Source of the DNA: Achromobacter agilis
Lineage (GTDB): Bacteria; Pseudomonadota; Gammaproteobacteria; Burkholderiales; Burkholderiaceae_B
Length of the DNA: 64,000 nucleotides
NCBI RefSeq assembly: GCF_900496965.1
Contig: NZ_UFQB01000001.1
Coordinates: 372,001 to 436,000 of the forward strand
Reading direction: 5' to 3'
The number at the start of each line of letters is the position of its first letter. Positions within the stretch are counted from its first letter, which is position 1. Shown piece after piece: positions 19,483 through 28,790 of this stretch. The notes beneath the pieces were generated by a model. That model worked only from the letters and a program-made list of their open reading frames with translations, made no database searches and was not told the DNA's origin. Made by a program: the position numbers and the translations under genes.

Positions 19483-20250
19483 CTATACCGCCAGGTAGCC
19501 GCCGTCCACCGGCAGGGACACGCCCGTTACGTATGCCGCCATGGGCGAAGCCAGGAATACGACGGGCCCGGCCAGGTCTTCCGGCTGGCCCACCCTTCCA
19601 AGCGGAATGCGCTGCATGAAACCCGCCAAGCGCGCGGGATCGTCCCGCGTGTACTGCGTCATCGGCGTTTCGATGACGCCCGGCGCGATCGCATTGACCC
19701 GTATGCCGTCGGGCGCGAGATCGCGCGCCATCGCCTGCGTCATCATCTTCACGCCGCCCTTGGACGGCGAGTAGCCCAGCGTCGACCCCACGCCCGCGAA
19801 CGATGCGATGGAGCCCACGTTGATAACGACGCCGCGCGTGGCGCGCAATGCGTCCAGGAACGCGTGGATCATGTTGAAGCCGCCATTCAGATTCACGTCC
19901 AGTACCCGGCGCCAGTTCTCGGCGGCGCGCGGGCTGTCGATGCCCTCGCGGATCAGAATGCCGGCGTTGTTGACGAGCACGTCGATGGCCCCCTGTTCCT
20001 GCCGGACTGACGCGGCGATGGCCGCGCAGGCCTGAGGATCGGTCACGTCCAGCGCATGGGCGCATGCCTGGCCGCCCGCCGCGATGATGTCGCCGGCCGT
20101 CTGCCCGGCATTGCCGGCATGCACGTCGGTGGCCACCACGCGGGCCCCCGCCGCGGCCAGGCCTAGCGCAATCGCGCGCCCGTTGCCCTGCCCCGCGCCG
20201 GTAACCAGCGCCAGCTTGCCCTGCAGCAATCCGGCCGCCGCCCCGCTCAT
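19483..20250 (-). CDS. Short-chain dehydrogenase/reductase (SDR)
   Basis: 255 residues. The nucleotide-binding TGAGQGNG motif is near residue 17, NNAG is in the middle, and the catalytic Tyr-x-x-x-Lys is in GYSPSKGGV. The end reads LPVDGGYLAV, typical of classical FabG-like SDRs. It would oxidise or reduce an alcohol/ketone pair with NAD(P). The start MSGAAAG overlaps the upstream flavoprotein stop (ATGA). With that flavoprotein and the transporter it suggests catabolism of an imported cyclic or hydroxylated substrate; the substrate is not identifiable. Confidence 0.93.
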   Translation of the reverse strand: MSGAAAGLLQGKLALVTGAGQGNGRAIALGLAAAGARVVATDVHAGNAGQTAGDIIAAGGQACAHALDVTDPQACAAIAASVRQEQGAIDVLVNNAGILIREGIDSPRAAENWRRVLDVNLNGGFNMIHAFLDALRATRGVVINVGSIASFAGVGSTLGYSPSKGGVKMMTQAMARDLAPDGIRVNAIAPGVIETPMTQYTRDDPARLAGFMQRIPLGRVGQPEDLAGPVVFLASPMAAYVTGVSLPVDGGYLAV

Positions 20251-21965
20251 GCCACCCCCTGCGCCGCCGCGCCGGCGGCAATGCTCTGGCCGGCGATGTA
20301 GCCGAACGTCAGCGCCGGCCCCAGGGTAATGCCGGCGCCGGGATAGTTGCCCCCCATGATGCTGCAGGCGTCGTTGCCCACGGCGTACAGGCCGGGGATG
20401 ACTTCCCCCTGCCCGCTCAAGGCCCGGCCTTCGCCATCCACCTTCAGGCCCGCGAAAGTGCCGATATCGCCGATCATCATCTTGATCGCGTAGTACGGCC
20501 CCTTGACGATCGGAGCCACGCAGGGATTCGGGCCGTGCAGGGCATCGCCCTGGTACCGGTTGTAGGCCTTGCTGCCTTTGCCAAATTCCGGATCGCGCCC
20601 CAATGCGGCTTCGCGGTTGAACGCTTCGATGGTCTGCCGCAGGCTGCCGGCGTCGATGCCGGTCTGTTGCGCCAGTTCCGCCACCGATGCGGCCCGCGTC
20701 AGGTAGCCCGTGTCCAGGTAGCGTTTGATCGGCAGGGGAAACGGCGCCACGCTGCCCAGACCGTACTTGCGCAGGGTCTTGTGGTCGCAGATGAGCCAGG
20801 CGCAGATCTCGCCCTGCCCCTGGCATGCGCGCACCATCTCCTGCACGAAGTCGTGGTACGAACTGCCTTCGTTCGCGAAGCGCTTGCCGTTGCGCGTCAC
20901 CGCGATGACGCCTGGCTTGGCGCGGTCGATGAAATGGGGCATGTAGCCCGGGCTTCCGTCCTTGCGCGTCACCACGGAAACGGGCACCCAGGCGGCCGCG
21001 TTGGGCAATCCGGTGTTGACGCAAGCGCCTGCGCTCTCGGCCAGGCGCAGGCCGTCTCCTGTGTTGCCGGCGGGCGACGGCGAATAATGCTCCGTGCCCG
21101 TCGGCGCGTGCGGATACAGGCGCTTGCGCCGCTCGATGTCGTACGGAAAGCCGCCGGACGCCAGCACCACCGCGCGGGCGGCCCGAACGCGCACAGTGGC
21201 GCCGTCACGCTGCACGACTGCGCCGCGTACGGCCCCGTCCTCGATGATGAGCGACTGGGCCGGAGCGCGCAGCCATAGCGGTATTCCCAGCTTGAACGCG
21301 GAAGCCGCCAAGCGGCCCGCGAGGGCATTGCCATTGGTCAGCGTCATGCCGCGGCCGTGCTTGGCCACGTCCAGGAAATGCCGCGACAGGCGTTTGGCCA
21401 CATACCAGGCCGAAGCCAGCGAGCGCGTCGCGCGCATGAAATGCACGATCTCCTTGCCCGATCCCAGCATCATGCCGAACACCGTCAGTTCAGGCAGGGC
21501 CGGCGCCAGGTCCCGGACGTGGGCGCCGAGCTTGCGCCCGTCATAGGGACGCGCCACCATCGAACGCCCGCCCTGCTTTCCCCCCGGCGCTTCCGCGTGA
21601 TAGTCGGGAAACACCAGCGGCATGTCGAACTGCACTTCGGTCTTCGATGTGAAGAAATCCACGGCCCGCGGGCCATGCTCGAGAAACGCGTCGACGCGTT
21701 CGGGGTTGTAGCTGTCGCCGGCCTCGTGGCGCAGATAGGCGCGCCCTTCGTCGGGCGTTTCATGGATCCCCTGCACCTTCGCCAAGGACGTGCCCGGAAT
21801 CCAGAGCCAGCCACCCGAACGGGCCGTGGAGCCGCCGAAACGCGGCTCTTTTTCAACGATAAGGACCTTCAGGCCCGCCGTAGCCGCAGTGATTGCCGCA
21901 GCCATGCCAGACGCGCCCGACCCGACGACCAGCAAGTCGCAGTCGTATTGACGAGAATCTTCCAC
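20247..21965 (-). CDS. FAD-dependent oxidoreductase, 3-ketosteroid dehydrogenase/fumarate reductase flavoprotein type
   Basis: 572 residues. The N-terminal FAD-binding Rossmann motif reads VVGSGASGMAAAITAA, then VEKEPRFGGSTARSGG. The closing segment NYPGAGITLGPALTFGYIAG matches the C-terminal FAD-binding end of the KstD/FrdA flavoprotein superfamily. Such enzymes dehydrogenate at alpha-beta carbons of ketosteroids or related rings, or reduce unsaturated acids. No signal peptide. It is the first gene of a six-gene operon (flavoprotein, SDR, binding protein, LivH, LivMG, LivF) and is divergent from an IclR regulator, with a readable promoter between them. Family firm, substrate unknown. Confidence 0.9.
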   Translation of the reverse strand: MEDSRQYDCDLLVVGSGASGMAAAITAATAGLKVLIVEKEPRFGGSTARSGGWLWIPGTSLAKVQGIHETPDEGRAYLRHEAGDSYNPERVDAFLEHGPRAVDFFTSKTEVQFDMPLVFPDYHAEAPGGKQGGRSMVARPYDGRKLGAHVRDLAPALPELTVFGMMLGSGKEIVHFMRATRSLASAWYVAKRLSRHFLDVAKHGRGMTLTNGNALAGRLAASAFKLGIPLWLRAPAQSLIIEDGAVRGAVVQRDGATVRVRAARAVVLASGGFPYDIERRKRLYPHAPTGTEHYSPSPAGNTGDGLRLAESAGACVNTGLPNAAAWVPVSVVTRKDGSPGYMPHFIDRAKPGVIAVTRNGKRFANEGSSYHDFVQEMVRACQGQGEICAWLICDHKTLRKYGLGSVAPFPLPIKRYLDTGYLTRAASVAELAQQTGIDAGSLRQTIEAFNREAALGRDPEFGKGSKAYNRYQGDALHGPNPCVAPIVKGPYYAIKMMIGDIGTFAGLKVDGEGRALSGQGEVIPGLYAVGNDACSIMGGNYPGAGITLGPALTFGYIAGQSIAAGAAAQGVA

Positions 21966-22033
21966 GTTGTCTCCATACCCTTTGGGTTGCCTTGTCCCGG
22001 GCTGGGTTCCGGGATGGCTTTCTTGTTGCTTGA

Positions 22034-22062
22034 ACTGTAGATAAGTGATTTGATAGTGTCAA
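22034..22062 (-). promoter_or_regulatory. Sigma-70 promoter of the flavoprotein-SDR-Liv operon
   Basis: On the minus strand, a perfect -35 TTGACA (22057-22062) is followed after exactly 17 bases by TACAGT (22034-22039). The expected start is near 22027, giving a leader of about 60 bases to the flavoprotein ATG. Confidence 0.7.
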
Positions 22063-22067
22063 TATGA

Positions 22068-22082
22068 TTCGCTATTAGCGAA
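22068..22082. promoter_or_regulatory. Palindromic operator, probable IclR-family site
   Basis: TTCGCTATTAGCGAA is a perfect 7-1-7 inverted repeat, the size typical of IclR-family operators. It lies five bases upstream of the operon's -35 and between the divergent iclR-type gene and the operon, so the regulator could activate the operon from here while controlling itself. Confidence 0.65.
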
Positions 22083-22118
22083 AGTACTAACATAGGCAAT
22101 CTCATTCGATAAAGAAAA

Positions 22119-22970
22119 ATGACCGCCAACGCCAACTCCGGCAAGCGCAATGCCGCTCAGCCTCTCGCCAAACCGTCGCCGCGCAGGCGCGGCATCCAAT
22201 CCATCGAAGTGGGCGGCAAGCTCCTGCTCGCGCTGCTGGATCACTCGTCCTCGCTGCCTTTGGGCGCACTGGCCAAGGCCGCCGGCATGTCGGGCGCCAA
22301 CGCCCATGCCTATCTCGTCAGCTATGGCAACCTCGGCCTGGTCAGGCAGGATCCGAACTCCGGCGAGTACGAACTGGGCCCGCTCGCGCTGCAGCTGGGG
22401 CTGGCGGCCCTGCACAGGCTGGATCCCATCAAGATCGCCGTGCCCATGACGCGGGAGCTCGCGGAACGAACCGGACAGACCATCGCCATCGCGGTGTTGG
22501 GCAATCTCGGCCCCGTCATCGTGCATCTGCACGAATCGAACTACCCGATCCACGTCAACATGCGCACGGGCACGGTGATGTCCCTCACGAACACGGCGAC
22601 GGGCAAGGTTTTCGCGGCGCTGCTGCCGCCCAAGAAGATCGAAAGCCTGCTGCACGAGGACTTCCTGCGCCTAGGCGCGGTGCCGTCGCTGGGCAAGACC
22701 GAGAAATTCGAGCGGACGCTGCGGGAAGTGCGCCAGCGCGGCATCGCCCGCGCCGTCGGCGATCCCATCCCCGGCATCAACGGCCTGAGCGCTCCGGTGT
22801 TCGATTCGAACGGCAACGTCGTCCTCGTCGTCACGGCGATCGGCGCGGCCGGCGTATTCGACGCCCGCTGGAGCAGTCCGCTGGTCGACGAAATCAAACG
22901 CTGCGCGGACGCCATCTCCGCCGAGCTCGGCTGGCAGAATCGCGACGTGCGCGCCACGAGCCGCGGCTAG
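22119..22970 (+). CDS. IclR-family transcriptional regulator
   Basis: 283 residues. An N-terminal winged helix (about 30-95, SIEVGGKLLLALLDHSSSLP onward) is followed by the IclR effector-binding domain (about 110-275), with GQTIAIAVLGNLGPVIV and GINGLSAPVFDSNGNVV. It is divergent from the flavoprotein operon and is its likely ligand-responsive regulator. The shared 150-base gap holds a perfect 15-bp palindrome. The first ~25 residues are basic and disordered. The Shine-Dalgarno before this ATG is weak. Confidence 0.93.
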   Translation: MTANANSGKRNAAQPLAKPSPRRRGIQSIEVGGKLLLALLDHSSSLPLGALAKAAGMSGANAHAYLVSYGNLGLVRQDPNSGEYELGPLALQLGLAALHRLDPIKIAVPMTRELAERTGQTIAIAVLGNLGPVIVHLHESNYPIHVNMRTGTVMSLTNTATGKVFAALLPPKKIESLLHEDFLRLGAVPSLGKTEKFERTLREVRQRGIARAVGDPIPGINGLSAPVFDSNGNVVLVVTAIGAAGVFDARWSSPLVDEIKRCADAISAELGWQNRDVRATSRG

Positions 22971-22977
22971 ATGCAGG

Positions 22978-23017
22978 AAGGCCGCGGCACCGGTAACGCC
23001 CGGGCCGCGGCCTTTAT
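22978..23017. terminator. Hairpin terminator between convergent iclR-type and dsbD genes
   Basis: AAGGCCGCGG (22978-22987) pairs with CCGCGGCCTT (23005-23014). The T-tract is short on both sides, so termination may be modest but bidirectional. Confidence 0.6.
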
Positions 23018-23052
23018 GACATTCTGGATCGATGCGGCATGGCCGCCGCCAT

Positions 23053-24945
23053 TCAACGCATCAGCACCTTGTCCAGCGATTCGGTGAAGCGCTTCGCATC
23101 CTGGAAGCCCACGACGCGGGCATCGGGCAATTCCTTGCCTCCGGGTTCGAAGAACATGATGCCAGGCGGACCGAACAGGCGGAACCGCTTGAGCAATGTA
23201 CGGTCGTCAGCGTTGTTTGCCGTCACATCCGCCTGCACCAGCACCATGCCCGCCATGCGTTGCGCAACGCCTGGATCCGTGAAGGTGAACCGCTCCATCT
23301 CGCGGCACGACACGCACCAGTCCGCGTAGAAATCCAACATGACAGGCTGGCGGCTTTGCGCCAGCACGGCATCCAGTTCGGCGTTGTTGCGCACGCGGGT
23401 AAAGCGTACCTCTCCGCCGGCATTCGCCGCGGCGACGGATACATCGGAACGCGCCGCCAGGTGCGACAGGGGCTGCAGAACGTCCCGTCCGCCGCTCGCG
23501 GCTCCCACCAGCCATGCGGCGGCCGCCAGCGCCAGCAGCAAACCCATTCCCTTGCCGAACATGCGCCCGGCGCCCGCGCCCTCAGGCAGGGCGTCGAACG
23601 CGCGCAGCATCACGGCGGAAACTACCGCCAGGAAGGCCCAGCCCGTCATCTGCACCCACGTCGGCACGACGGGAATCAGCATCCACCACGCCGTCGCCAG
23701 CAACAGCATGCCGAACAAGCGCTTCACACCGTCCATCCATGGGCCGGCCTTGGGCAGCAACGCGCCCGAGGACGCGCCGACGATCAGCAGCGGCACGCCC
23801 ATGCCCCACGCCATCGCGAACAACGCCGACCCGCCCAGCACCACGTCGCCGGTCTGCGAGATGTACAGCAGCGCGCCGGCCAGCGGCGCGGCCACGCACG
23901 GCCCGACGATGAGCGCGGACAAAGCGCCCATCACCAGCGCGCCGGTATAGCGGCCGCCGGGAATGCGCGACGAGCGCTCGGACAACCGGGCCTGGATACC
24001 CGACGGCATCTGGAAGGTGAATGCGCCGAACATGGCCAGCGCCAGCACGGCCAGCAGGGCCGCGAAGAGGCTCAGGATCCATGGGGTCTGCAGCCAGGCG
24101 GCCAGCCCCGCGCCGCTCAGGCCGGCAGCCACGCCCAGGGCGGTATACACGACGGACATGCCCAGCACGTACGTGGCCGCCAGCGCCAGGCCGCGCCCGC
24201 GCGAGGGCCGCGCTTGCGCCGAACCGCCGACCACGATGGAGGAAAGGATGGGAATCATGGGCAGCACGCAAGGCGTGAATGCCAACAGCAGGCCCAGGAC
24301 CAGGAACACGCCCGCCGTTTTCACCCAGCCAAGCCCGCCGAGGGCGTCGGCCAGCCCGGTATCGCCGGCGTTCACCAGCGCACCCAGGCTTCCGGAAGCG
24401 CTCGACGAGCCTGCCGCCGGGCCTGCGGGTCCTGCCAGCGCATAGCCGCCGGCTACCGGGGTAAGCTTCACGCTGCTGTCCATAGGCGGATAGCACAGGC
24501 CGGCATCCGCGCAGCCCTGGCCAGTCAGCGTCAGTGTGAACGGCTGGCCGCCCGGTGCGATGGGCACGCGTATCGCCACGTCCTTGTGGAAGACCTCCAT
24601 GTCTTTCTCGAAGGTCGGGTCATACTTGACCTCGCCCTTGGGATAGACGGGCTCGCCCAGCGTGGCGGCGCCGATGGGGCTGATGGTGATGCCGAAGCGT
24701 TCGCGGTACATGTAGTACGCCGGCGCGACGCGGTAACGCAGCTCCAGCATGTCCGGTGTCACCATCTCCGCGCTAAACACGAAGGCCTTCTCGGGGTCCA
24801 GGAAGTCCGCCTCGGCCCGCGCGGCGGCCTGCCAGCCCAGCAACACCAGCGCCATGGCCAACAGGGCGAGGCATCGCCCGAAGAACGCGCGGAACGCGTG
24901 GGGCTGGCGCCTCGGCGCGCTGACGAAACCGGCAAATTGCAACAT
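23053..24945 (-). CDS. dsbD: Thiol:disulfide interchange protein DsbD (DipZ)
   Basis: 630 residues. It passes electrons from cytoplasmic thioredoxin to periplasmic thiol proteins, including those reducing apocytochrome c. After a signal-like segment (about 20-45) comes the periplasmic alpha domain with GCADAGLCYPP. The central eight-helix domain carries TPCVLPMIP. A C-terminal thioredoxin-like domain has the active pair C544-V-S-C547 in DWCVSCREM. I use the MLQFAGF start, which overlaps the cutA stop by one base; a longer frame would run into cutA. In Bordetella, dipZ is one of the genes needed for system II cytochrome c biogenesis, consistent with ccsA/ccsB at 7.5-11 kb. Confidence 0.94.
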   Translation of the reverse strand: MLQFAGFVSAPRRQPHAFRAFFGRCLALLAMALVLLGWQAAARAEADFLDPEKAFVFSAEMVTPDMLELRYRVAPAYYMYRERFGITISPIGAATLGEPVYPKGEVKYDPTFEKDMEVFHKDVAIRVPIAPGGQPFTLTLTGQGCADAGLCYPPMDSSVKLTPVAGGYALAGPAGPAAGSSSASGSLGALVNAGDTGLADALGGLGWVKTAGVFLVLGLLLAFTPCVLPMIPILSSIVVGGSAQARPSRGRGLALAATYVLGMSVVYTALGVAAGLSGAGLAAWLQTPWILSLFAALLAVLALAMFGAFTFQMPSGIQARLSERSSRIPGGRYTGALVMGALSALIVGPCVAAPLAGALLYISQTGDVVLGGSALFAMAWGMGVPLLIVGASSGALLPKAGPWMDGVKRLFGMLLLATAWWMLIPVVPTWVQMTGWAFLAVVSAVMLRAFDALPEGAGAGRMFGKGMGLLLALAAAAWLVGAASGGRDVLQPLSHLAARSDVSVAAANAGGEVRFTRVRNNAELDAVLAQSRQPVMLDFYADWCVSCREMERFTFTDPGVAQRMAGMVLVQADVTANNADDRTLLKRFRLFGPPGIMFFEPGGKELPDARVVGFQDAKRFTESLDKVLMR

Positions 24946-25292
24946 CAGTCTCTCTTGTTCTGCGTGACAGCCGTCTGTTCGCGCACCCAGTCCAGGTAGG
25001 GCGCGGCGCCGCCGATAACCGGCAGCACGATGATCTCGGGCACATCGTAGGGGTGCATCTGCGCCAGGGCCTGCACAACGGCCTGGTGGCGCGCATAGGT
25101 GGTCTTGATGTGGATGGGGATTTCCTCTGCCCCTTCGACTTCTCCTTTCCACATGTAGATGGACAGGCCCGGCGCGCCAAGGTTCACGCAGGCGGCGAGC
25201 CCGTCTTCGACCAGGACATGCGCGATCCGCTTGGCCAGAAGCAGGTCGGGCGCATTGCTGATGACCAGCACAACGTCGTCATCGCGCAACAT
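24945..25292 (-). CDS. cutA: Divalent-cation tolerance protein CutA
   Basis: 115 residues from an ATG with a good AAGGAGG four bases upstream. Upstream in-frame ATGs lack such a site. The core VNLGAPGLSIYMWKGEVE followed by EEIPIHIKTT and HPYDVPEII is diagnostic of the small trimeric CutA1 family, linked to copper tolerance in E. coli, although its exact role is debated. It overlaps dsbD (TGATG) and so is the first gene of a cutA-dsbD operon, an arrangement common in proteobacteria. Confidence 0.95.
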   Translation of the reverse strand: MLRDDDVVLVISNAPDLLLAKRIAHVLVEDGLAACVNLGAPGLSIYMWKGEVEGAEEIPIHIKTTYARHQAVVQALAQMHPYDVPEIIVLPVIGGAAPYLDWVREQTAVTQNKRD

Positions 25293-25414
25293 GATGCCTC
25301 CTTGGAATACCCGTATAGGACGTAACTCAGGGTATTTTATCGGTATTGCGGCCATCGCCCGGATCCTGCGGACCCGCAAGCGCCGCCATGCAACCTGTTT
25401 TCACCGAGGCCCGC

Positions 25415-25852
25415 ATGTCCGATAACTGTCTGTTCTGCCGCATCGCCCGCCACGAGATCCCCGCGCACATCGTCCACGAGGACGAGCGCCTCCTGGCCTT
25501 TCTCGACATCCAGCCCGTGCGCCCAGGGCATACGCTGATCATCCCCAAGCAGCACTATCCCTACTACGAGGACATGCCGGCCGATCTGGCGGGCCATATC
25601 CTCAACCTGGGCCAGAAGCTGGGACGCCACATGAAGCGCCTGTACGGCGTGGACCGGGTGGGTTTCGCGTTCACGGGCATCCACGTGGCGCATGCGCATG
25701 CGCACATCATCCCCATGCACCACCCGCAAGACGTCACCTCCACTCAGTACATCGAGCAGCAGGACCTGACATTCAAGATGCCGCCCCAGGCCGCGCCAGA
25801 CGAACTGGCGACAACGGCCGCGCAATTGCGCGGTGAGCTGCACGCCTCCTGA
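25415..25852 (+). CDS. HIT-family nucleotide hydrolase/transferase
   Basis: 145 residues. Begins MSDNCLFCRIARHEIPAHIV, with Cys-x-x-Cys as in many zinc-binding HIT proteins, and carries the histidine triad H93-A-H95-A-H97 followed by IIP. HIT proteins hydrolyse nucleoside phosphoramidates or dinucleoside polyphosphates. GAGG lies five bases before this ATG; an upstream ATG at 25388 lacks one. It converges on rplQ, with a strong hairpin between. Confidence 0.92.
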   Translation: MSDNCLFCRIARHEIPAHIVHEDERLLAFLDIQPVRPGHTLIIPKQHYPYYEDMPADLAGHILNLGQKLGRHMKRLYGVDRVGFAFTGIHVAHAHAHIIPMHHPQDVTSTQYIEQQDLTFKMPPQAAPDELATTAAQLRGELHAS

Positions 25853-25902
25853 CACGCGCACGCCGCGGCCCATCCAGGCGGAGAAACGCGCGCGCAAATA
25901 GA

Positions 25903-25932
25903 ACAAGGGCGGGTCCGAAGACCCGCCCTTGT
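25903..25932 (-). terminator. Terminator of the spc-alpha operon (after rplQ)
   Basis: ACAAGGGCGGGT (25903-25914) pairs perfectly with ACCCGCCCTTGT (25921-25932) around a six-base loop. The minus-strand side continues into a T-rich stretch. It may also stop the convergent HIT transcript. Confidence 0.85.
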
Positions 25933-25953
25933 CGCTTATCGCTCTGCCGAAAC

Positions 25954-26349
25954 TTACTCGGCAGCGCTGTCCTCAGCGGCTTCATCGACTTCCGGACGGT
26001 CAACCAGTTCCATGAAGGCCATGGGAGCGTTGTCGCCTTGACGGAAGCCCATCTTCAGCACGCGGGTGTAGCCGCCGTTGCGGGCCGCGTAGCGCGGGCC
26101 GATTTCGGCGAACAACTTCACCACCGCATCGCGATCGCGCAGACGGGCAAAAGCCAGACGCTTGTTCGCGAGCGTGGGCTCCTTGCCCAGCGTGATCAGG
26201 GGTTCGATGACGCGGCGCAATTCTTTCGCCTTCGGCAGCGTGGTCTTGATCGCTTCGTGGGTGATCAACGAAACGGCCATGTTGCGGAACATGGCAAGAC
26301 GGTGACTGCTGGTGCGGTTGAGCTTACGCAAGCCATTACCGTGACGCAT
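25954..26349 (-). CDS. rplQ: 50S ribosomal protein L17
   Basis: 131 residues. Opens [20 protein letters not shown], the universal L17 start, and contains [17 protein letters not shown]. It binds 23S rRNA near the tunnel exit. The last ~15 residues are acidic, as in relatives. It is the last gene of the spc-alpha operon, following rpoA after a 187-base gap that contains a GCCGGC inverted repeat. A terminator lies right after the stop. Confidence 0.97.
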   Translation of the reverse strand: MRHGNGLRKLNRTSSHRLAMFRNMAVSLITHEAIKTTLPKAKELRRVIEPLITLGKEPTLANKRLAFARLRDRDAVVKLFAEIGPRYAARNGGYTRVLKMGFRQGDNAPMAFMELVDRPEVDEAAEDSAAE

Positions 26350-26536
26350 GATAAGTTTCCTTTGAATCTAAAGACGGCGTTTCCGCCATCGGGTTGTCCG
26401 GCTCTTCTATCAACCTGCAATCAGGCCGCGGTCCGGTAGAAAACGGTGCATTTTACGACGATTTCGCAAACGGGCCGGCGCAAGGCCGGCTGCTTGCGGG
26501 AGCCGCCCCTTTCCAGGAACGGCCCCCTTTCAAGAC

Positions 26537-27523
26537 TTAGGGACGCTCCAGGCCCAGGGGGGGCCAGTTTTCGAGCTTCATGCCCAGCGTCAGGCCGCGT
26601 GCGGCCAAGACTTCCTTGATCTCGTTGAGCGACTTGCGACCCAGGTTCGGGGTCTTGAGCAGCTCGTTTTCGGTACGCTGGATCAGGTCGCCGATGTAGT
26701 AGATGTTTTCGGCCTTCAGGCAGTTGGCCGAACGCACCGTCAGCTCCAGGTCGTCGACCGGACGCAGCAGCACCGGGTCGATCTGCGGCGTGCCGCGGAC
26801 CGGGGCTTCGTACGAGTCGCCAGCGCCTTCCAGCGCGGCAAAGACCGAGATCTGGTCCATCAGGATGCGAGCCGACTGGCGCACCGCTTCCTCGGGCGAG
26901 ATCACGCCGTTGGTTTCGATGTCCAGCACCAGCTTGTCCAGGTCGGTGCGCTGTTCCACGCGGGCGCTTTCAACGGCGTAGCTCACGCGGCGGACCGGGC
27001 TGAACGAAGCGTCCAGGACGATGCGGCCGATGGTGTGGGTGCGGTCTTCCGACAGCGCGCGCACGTTACCCGGCACGTAGCCACGGCCCTTTTCAACCTT
27101 GATCTGCATTTCCAGCTTGCCTGCGTCCGTCAGGTTGCAGATCGCATGGCCGGGGTTGATGATCTCGACGTCGTGCGGCAGCTCGATGTCGCTGGCCAGC
27201 ACCGTGCCGGCGCCGGTCTTGCGCAGCACCAGGGTCACTTCGTCGCGATTGTGCAGCTTGAAAACCACGCCCTTCAAGTTCAGCAGGATGTCGACGACAT
27301 CTTCGCGAACGCCCGGGATGGTCGAGTATTCGTGCACCACGCCCGTCATCTGCACTTCGGTCGGCGCGTAGCCGGTCATCGAAGACAGCAGGATGCGGCG
27401 CAGGGCGTTGCCCAGCGTATGACCGTAGCCACGCTCGAACGGCTCCATCACGATCTTGGCATGGTGCGTGCCGACCGGTTCGACTTCAATGGAGCGCGGC
27501 TTCAGGAAACCTTGAGTGGACAT
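26537..27523 (-). CDS. rpoA: RNA polymerase alpha subunit
   Basis: 328 residues, the usual length. The N-terminal dimerisation domain (about 1-235) includes [17 protein letters not shown] and the C-terminal domain (about 250-315) includes [17 protein letters not shown] and [14 protein letters not shown], which contacts UP elements and activators. AAGGA precedes the ATG. It is separated from rpsD by 215 bases holding a nested hairpin, longer than other gaps in the operon. Confidence 0.98.
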   Translation of the reverse strand: MSTQGFLKPRSIEVEPVGTHHAKIVMEPFERGYGHTLGNALRRILLSSMTGYAPTEVQMTGVVHEYSTIPGVREDVVDILLNLKGVVFKLHNRDEVTLVLRKTGAGTVLASDIELPHDVEIINPGHAICNLTDAGKLEMQIKVEKGRGYVPGNVRALSEDRTHTIGRIVLDASFSPVRRVSYAVESARVEQRTDLDKLVLDIETNGVISPEEAVRQSARILMDQISVFAALEGAGDSYEAPVRGTPQIDPVLLRPVDDLELTVRSANCLKAENIYYIGDLIQRTENELLKTPNLGRKSLNEIKEVLAARGLTLGMKLENWPPLGLERP

Positions 27524-27634
27524 TTACTGTGTTCCTTTTCAATACCCTCGGCTCGTTACACCGATAAGGCTGATGGACAGGGTGAAACTTGAAACGCGGA
27601 CGGCGCGAAAAACACCGGCCGATACTTACCGCAA

Positions 27635-27666
27635 AGCCCGCTCCGCCAAAAGGCGGAAAGCGGGCT
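27635..27666 (-). other. Nested hairpin in the rpsD-rpoA gap
   Basis: AGCCCGCT (27635-27642) pairs with AGCGGGCT (27659-27666), enclosing CCGCC/GGCGG. No T-run follows on the minus strand. The 215-base gap (27524-27738) holds nothing else I recognise; no clear promoter for rpoA was found. Confidence 0.55.
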
Positions 27667-27738
27667 GCTGCGGGACGTGCAAACGGGTCGCGAGACCAGC
27701 TCGCCGACGCCTTGCGAAGGTAGCGCCGGCAGGCTTGA

Positions 27739-28362
27739 TTAACGCGAGTACAGTTCGACGACCATCGACTCGTTGATGTCGCGAGCGACGTCAGCGCGAT
27801 CGGGGGCCGACTTGAACGTACCGGTCAACTTGGTCGTATCGACTTCCACCCACTGGGGGATGCCGATGCTGGTGGCCAGATCGAGCGATTCCTTGATGCG
27901 GCCTTGCTTCTTGGCCTTTTCGCGGATCGACACGACGTCGCCAGCCTTGACCAGCATCGAAGCGATGTCAGCCGTGTGGCCGTTCAGTTCGATGGCGCGG
28001 TGGCTCACCAGCTGGCGAGCTTCGGCGCGCGTCGAGCCGAAGCCCATGCGGTAGACGACGTTGTCCAGGCGCGATTCCAGCAGCTGGATCAGCGTTTCGC
28101 CGGTGTTGCCACGGCGACGCTCGGCTTCAGCGAAGTACTTGCGGAATTGCTTTTCCAGCACGCCGTACATGCGCTTGAGCTTTTGCTTTTCGCGCAGCTG
28201 CAGGCCGTAGTCGGAAGTGCGGGCACCCGAAGTGCGGCCGTGTTGGCCAGGCTTGGAATCCAGCTTGCACTTGGAATCCAGCGAGCGACGGGCGCTCTTC
28301 AGGAACAGGTCAGTACCCTCGCGGCGCGAGAGCTTGCATTTGGGTCCAATATAACGTGCCAT
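27739..28362 (-). CDS. rpsD: 30S ribosomal protein S4
   Basis: 207 residues starting [20 protein letters not shown], with the S4 RNA-binding domain around 95-160 ([20 protein letters not shown]). S4 is a primary 16S binder and, in E. coli, the translational repressor of the alpha operon. It is encoded between rpsK and rpoA as usual. Confidence 0.98.
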   Translation of the reverse strand: MARYIGPKCKLSRREGTDLFLKSARRSLDSKCKLDSKPGQHGRTSGARTSDYGLQLREKQKLKRMYGVLEKQFRKYFAEAERRRGNTGETLIQLLESRLDNVVYRMGFGSTRAEARQLVSHRAIELNGHTADIASMLVKAGDVVSIREKAKKQGRIKESLDLATSIGIPQWVEVDTTKLTGTFKSAPDRADVARDINESMVVELYSR

Positions 28363-28373
28363 GTGGATTCCCT

Positions 28374-28775
28374 TTAGATACGACGACGCTTCGGCGGACG
28401 GCAGCCGTTGTGCGGAACGGGCGTGATGTCGGCGATGGACGAAATCTTGATGCCCAGCGCGTTCAGAGCGCGGACCGACGATTCGCGACCGGGGCCGGGG
28501 CCCTTGATGCGCACTTCCAGCGTCTTGATGCCGTACTCCAGCGCGACGCGGCCAGCCGTTTCAGCAGCGACCTGCGCGGCGAACGGGGTCGACTTGCGCG
28601 AGCCCTTGAAGCCAGCACCGCCCGACGTGGCCCACGACAGTGCGTTGCCCTGACGATCGGTGATGGTGATGATGGTGTTGTTGAACGAAGCGTGAACGTG
28701 CGCGATGCCGTCCGAGACGTTCTTCTTGACCTTTTTGCGCACGCGCGAAGCGCCGCTGGTGGAAGCTTTCGCCAT
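28374..28775 (-). CDS. rpsK: 30S ribosomal protein S11
   Basis: 133 residues. The conserved block [20 protein letters not shown] and the C-terminal [13 protein letters not shown] identify S11, which sits on the 30S platform near the E site. Eleven bases separate it from rpsD. Confidence 0.98.
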   Translation of the reverse strand: MAKASTSGASRVRKKVKKNVSDGIAHVHASFNNTIITITDRQGNALSWATSGGAGFKGSRKSTPFAAQVAAETAGRVALEYGIKTLEVRIKGPGPGRESSVRALNALGIKISSIADITPVPHNGCRPPKRRRI

Positions 28776-28790
28776 AATCCAGTTCCTCGA

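Noticed and set aside
23032..24999. 655-residue open frame antisense to dsbD
   Set aside because: DsbD motifs with active-site cysteines are on the other strand; this frame has no domain character.
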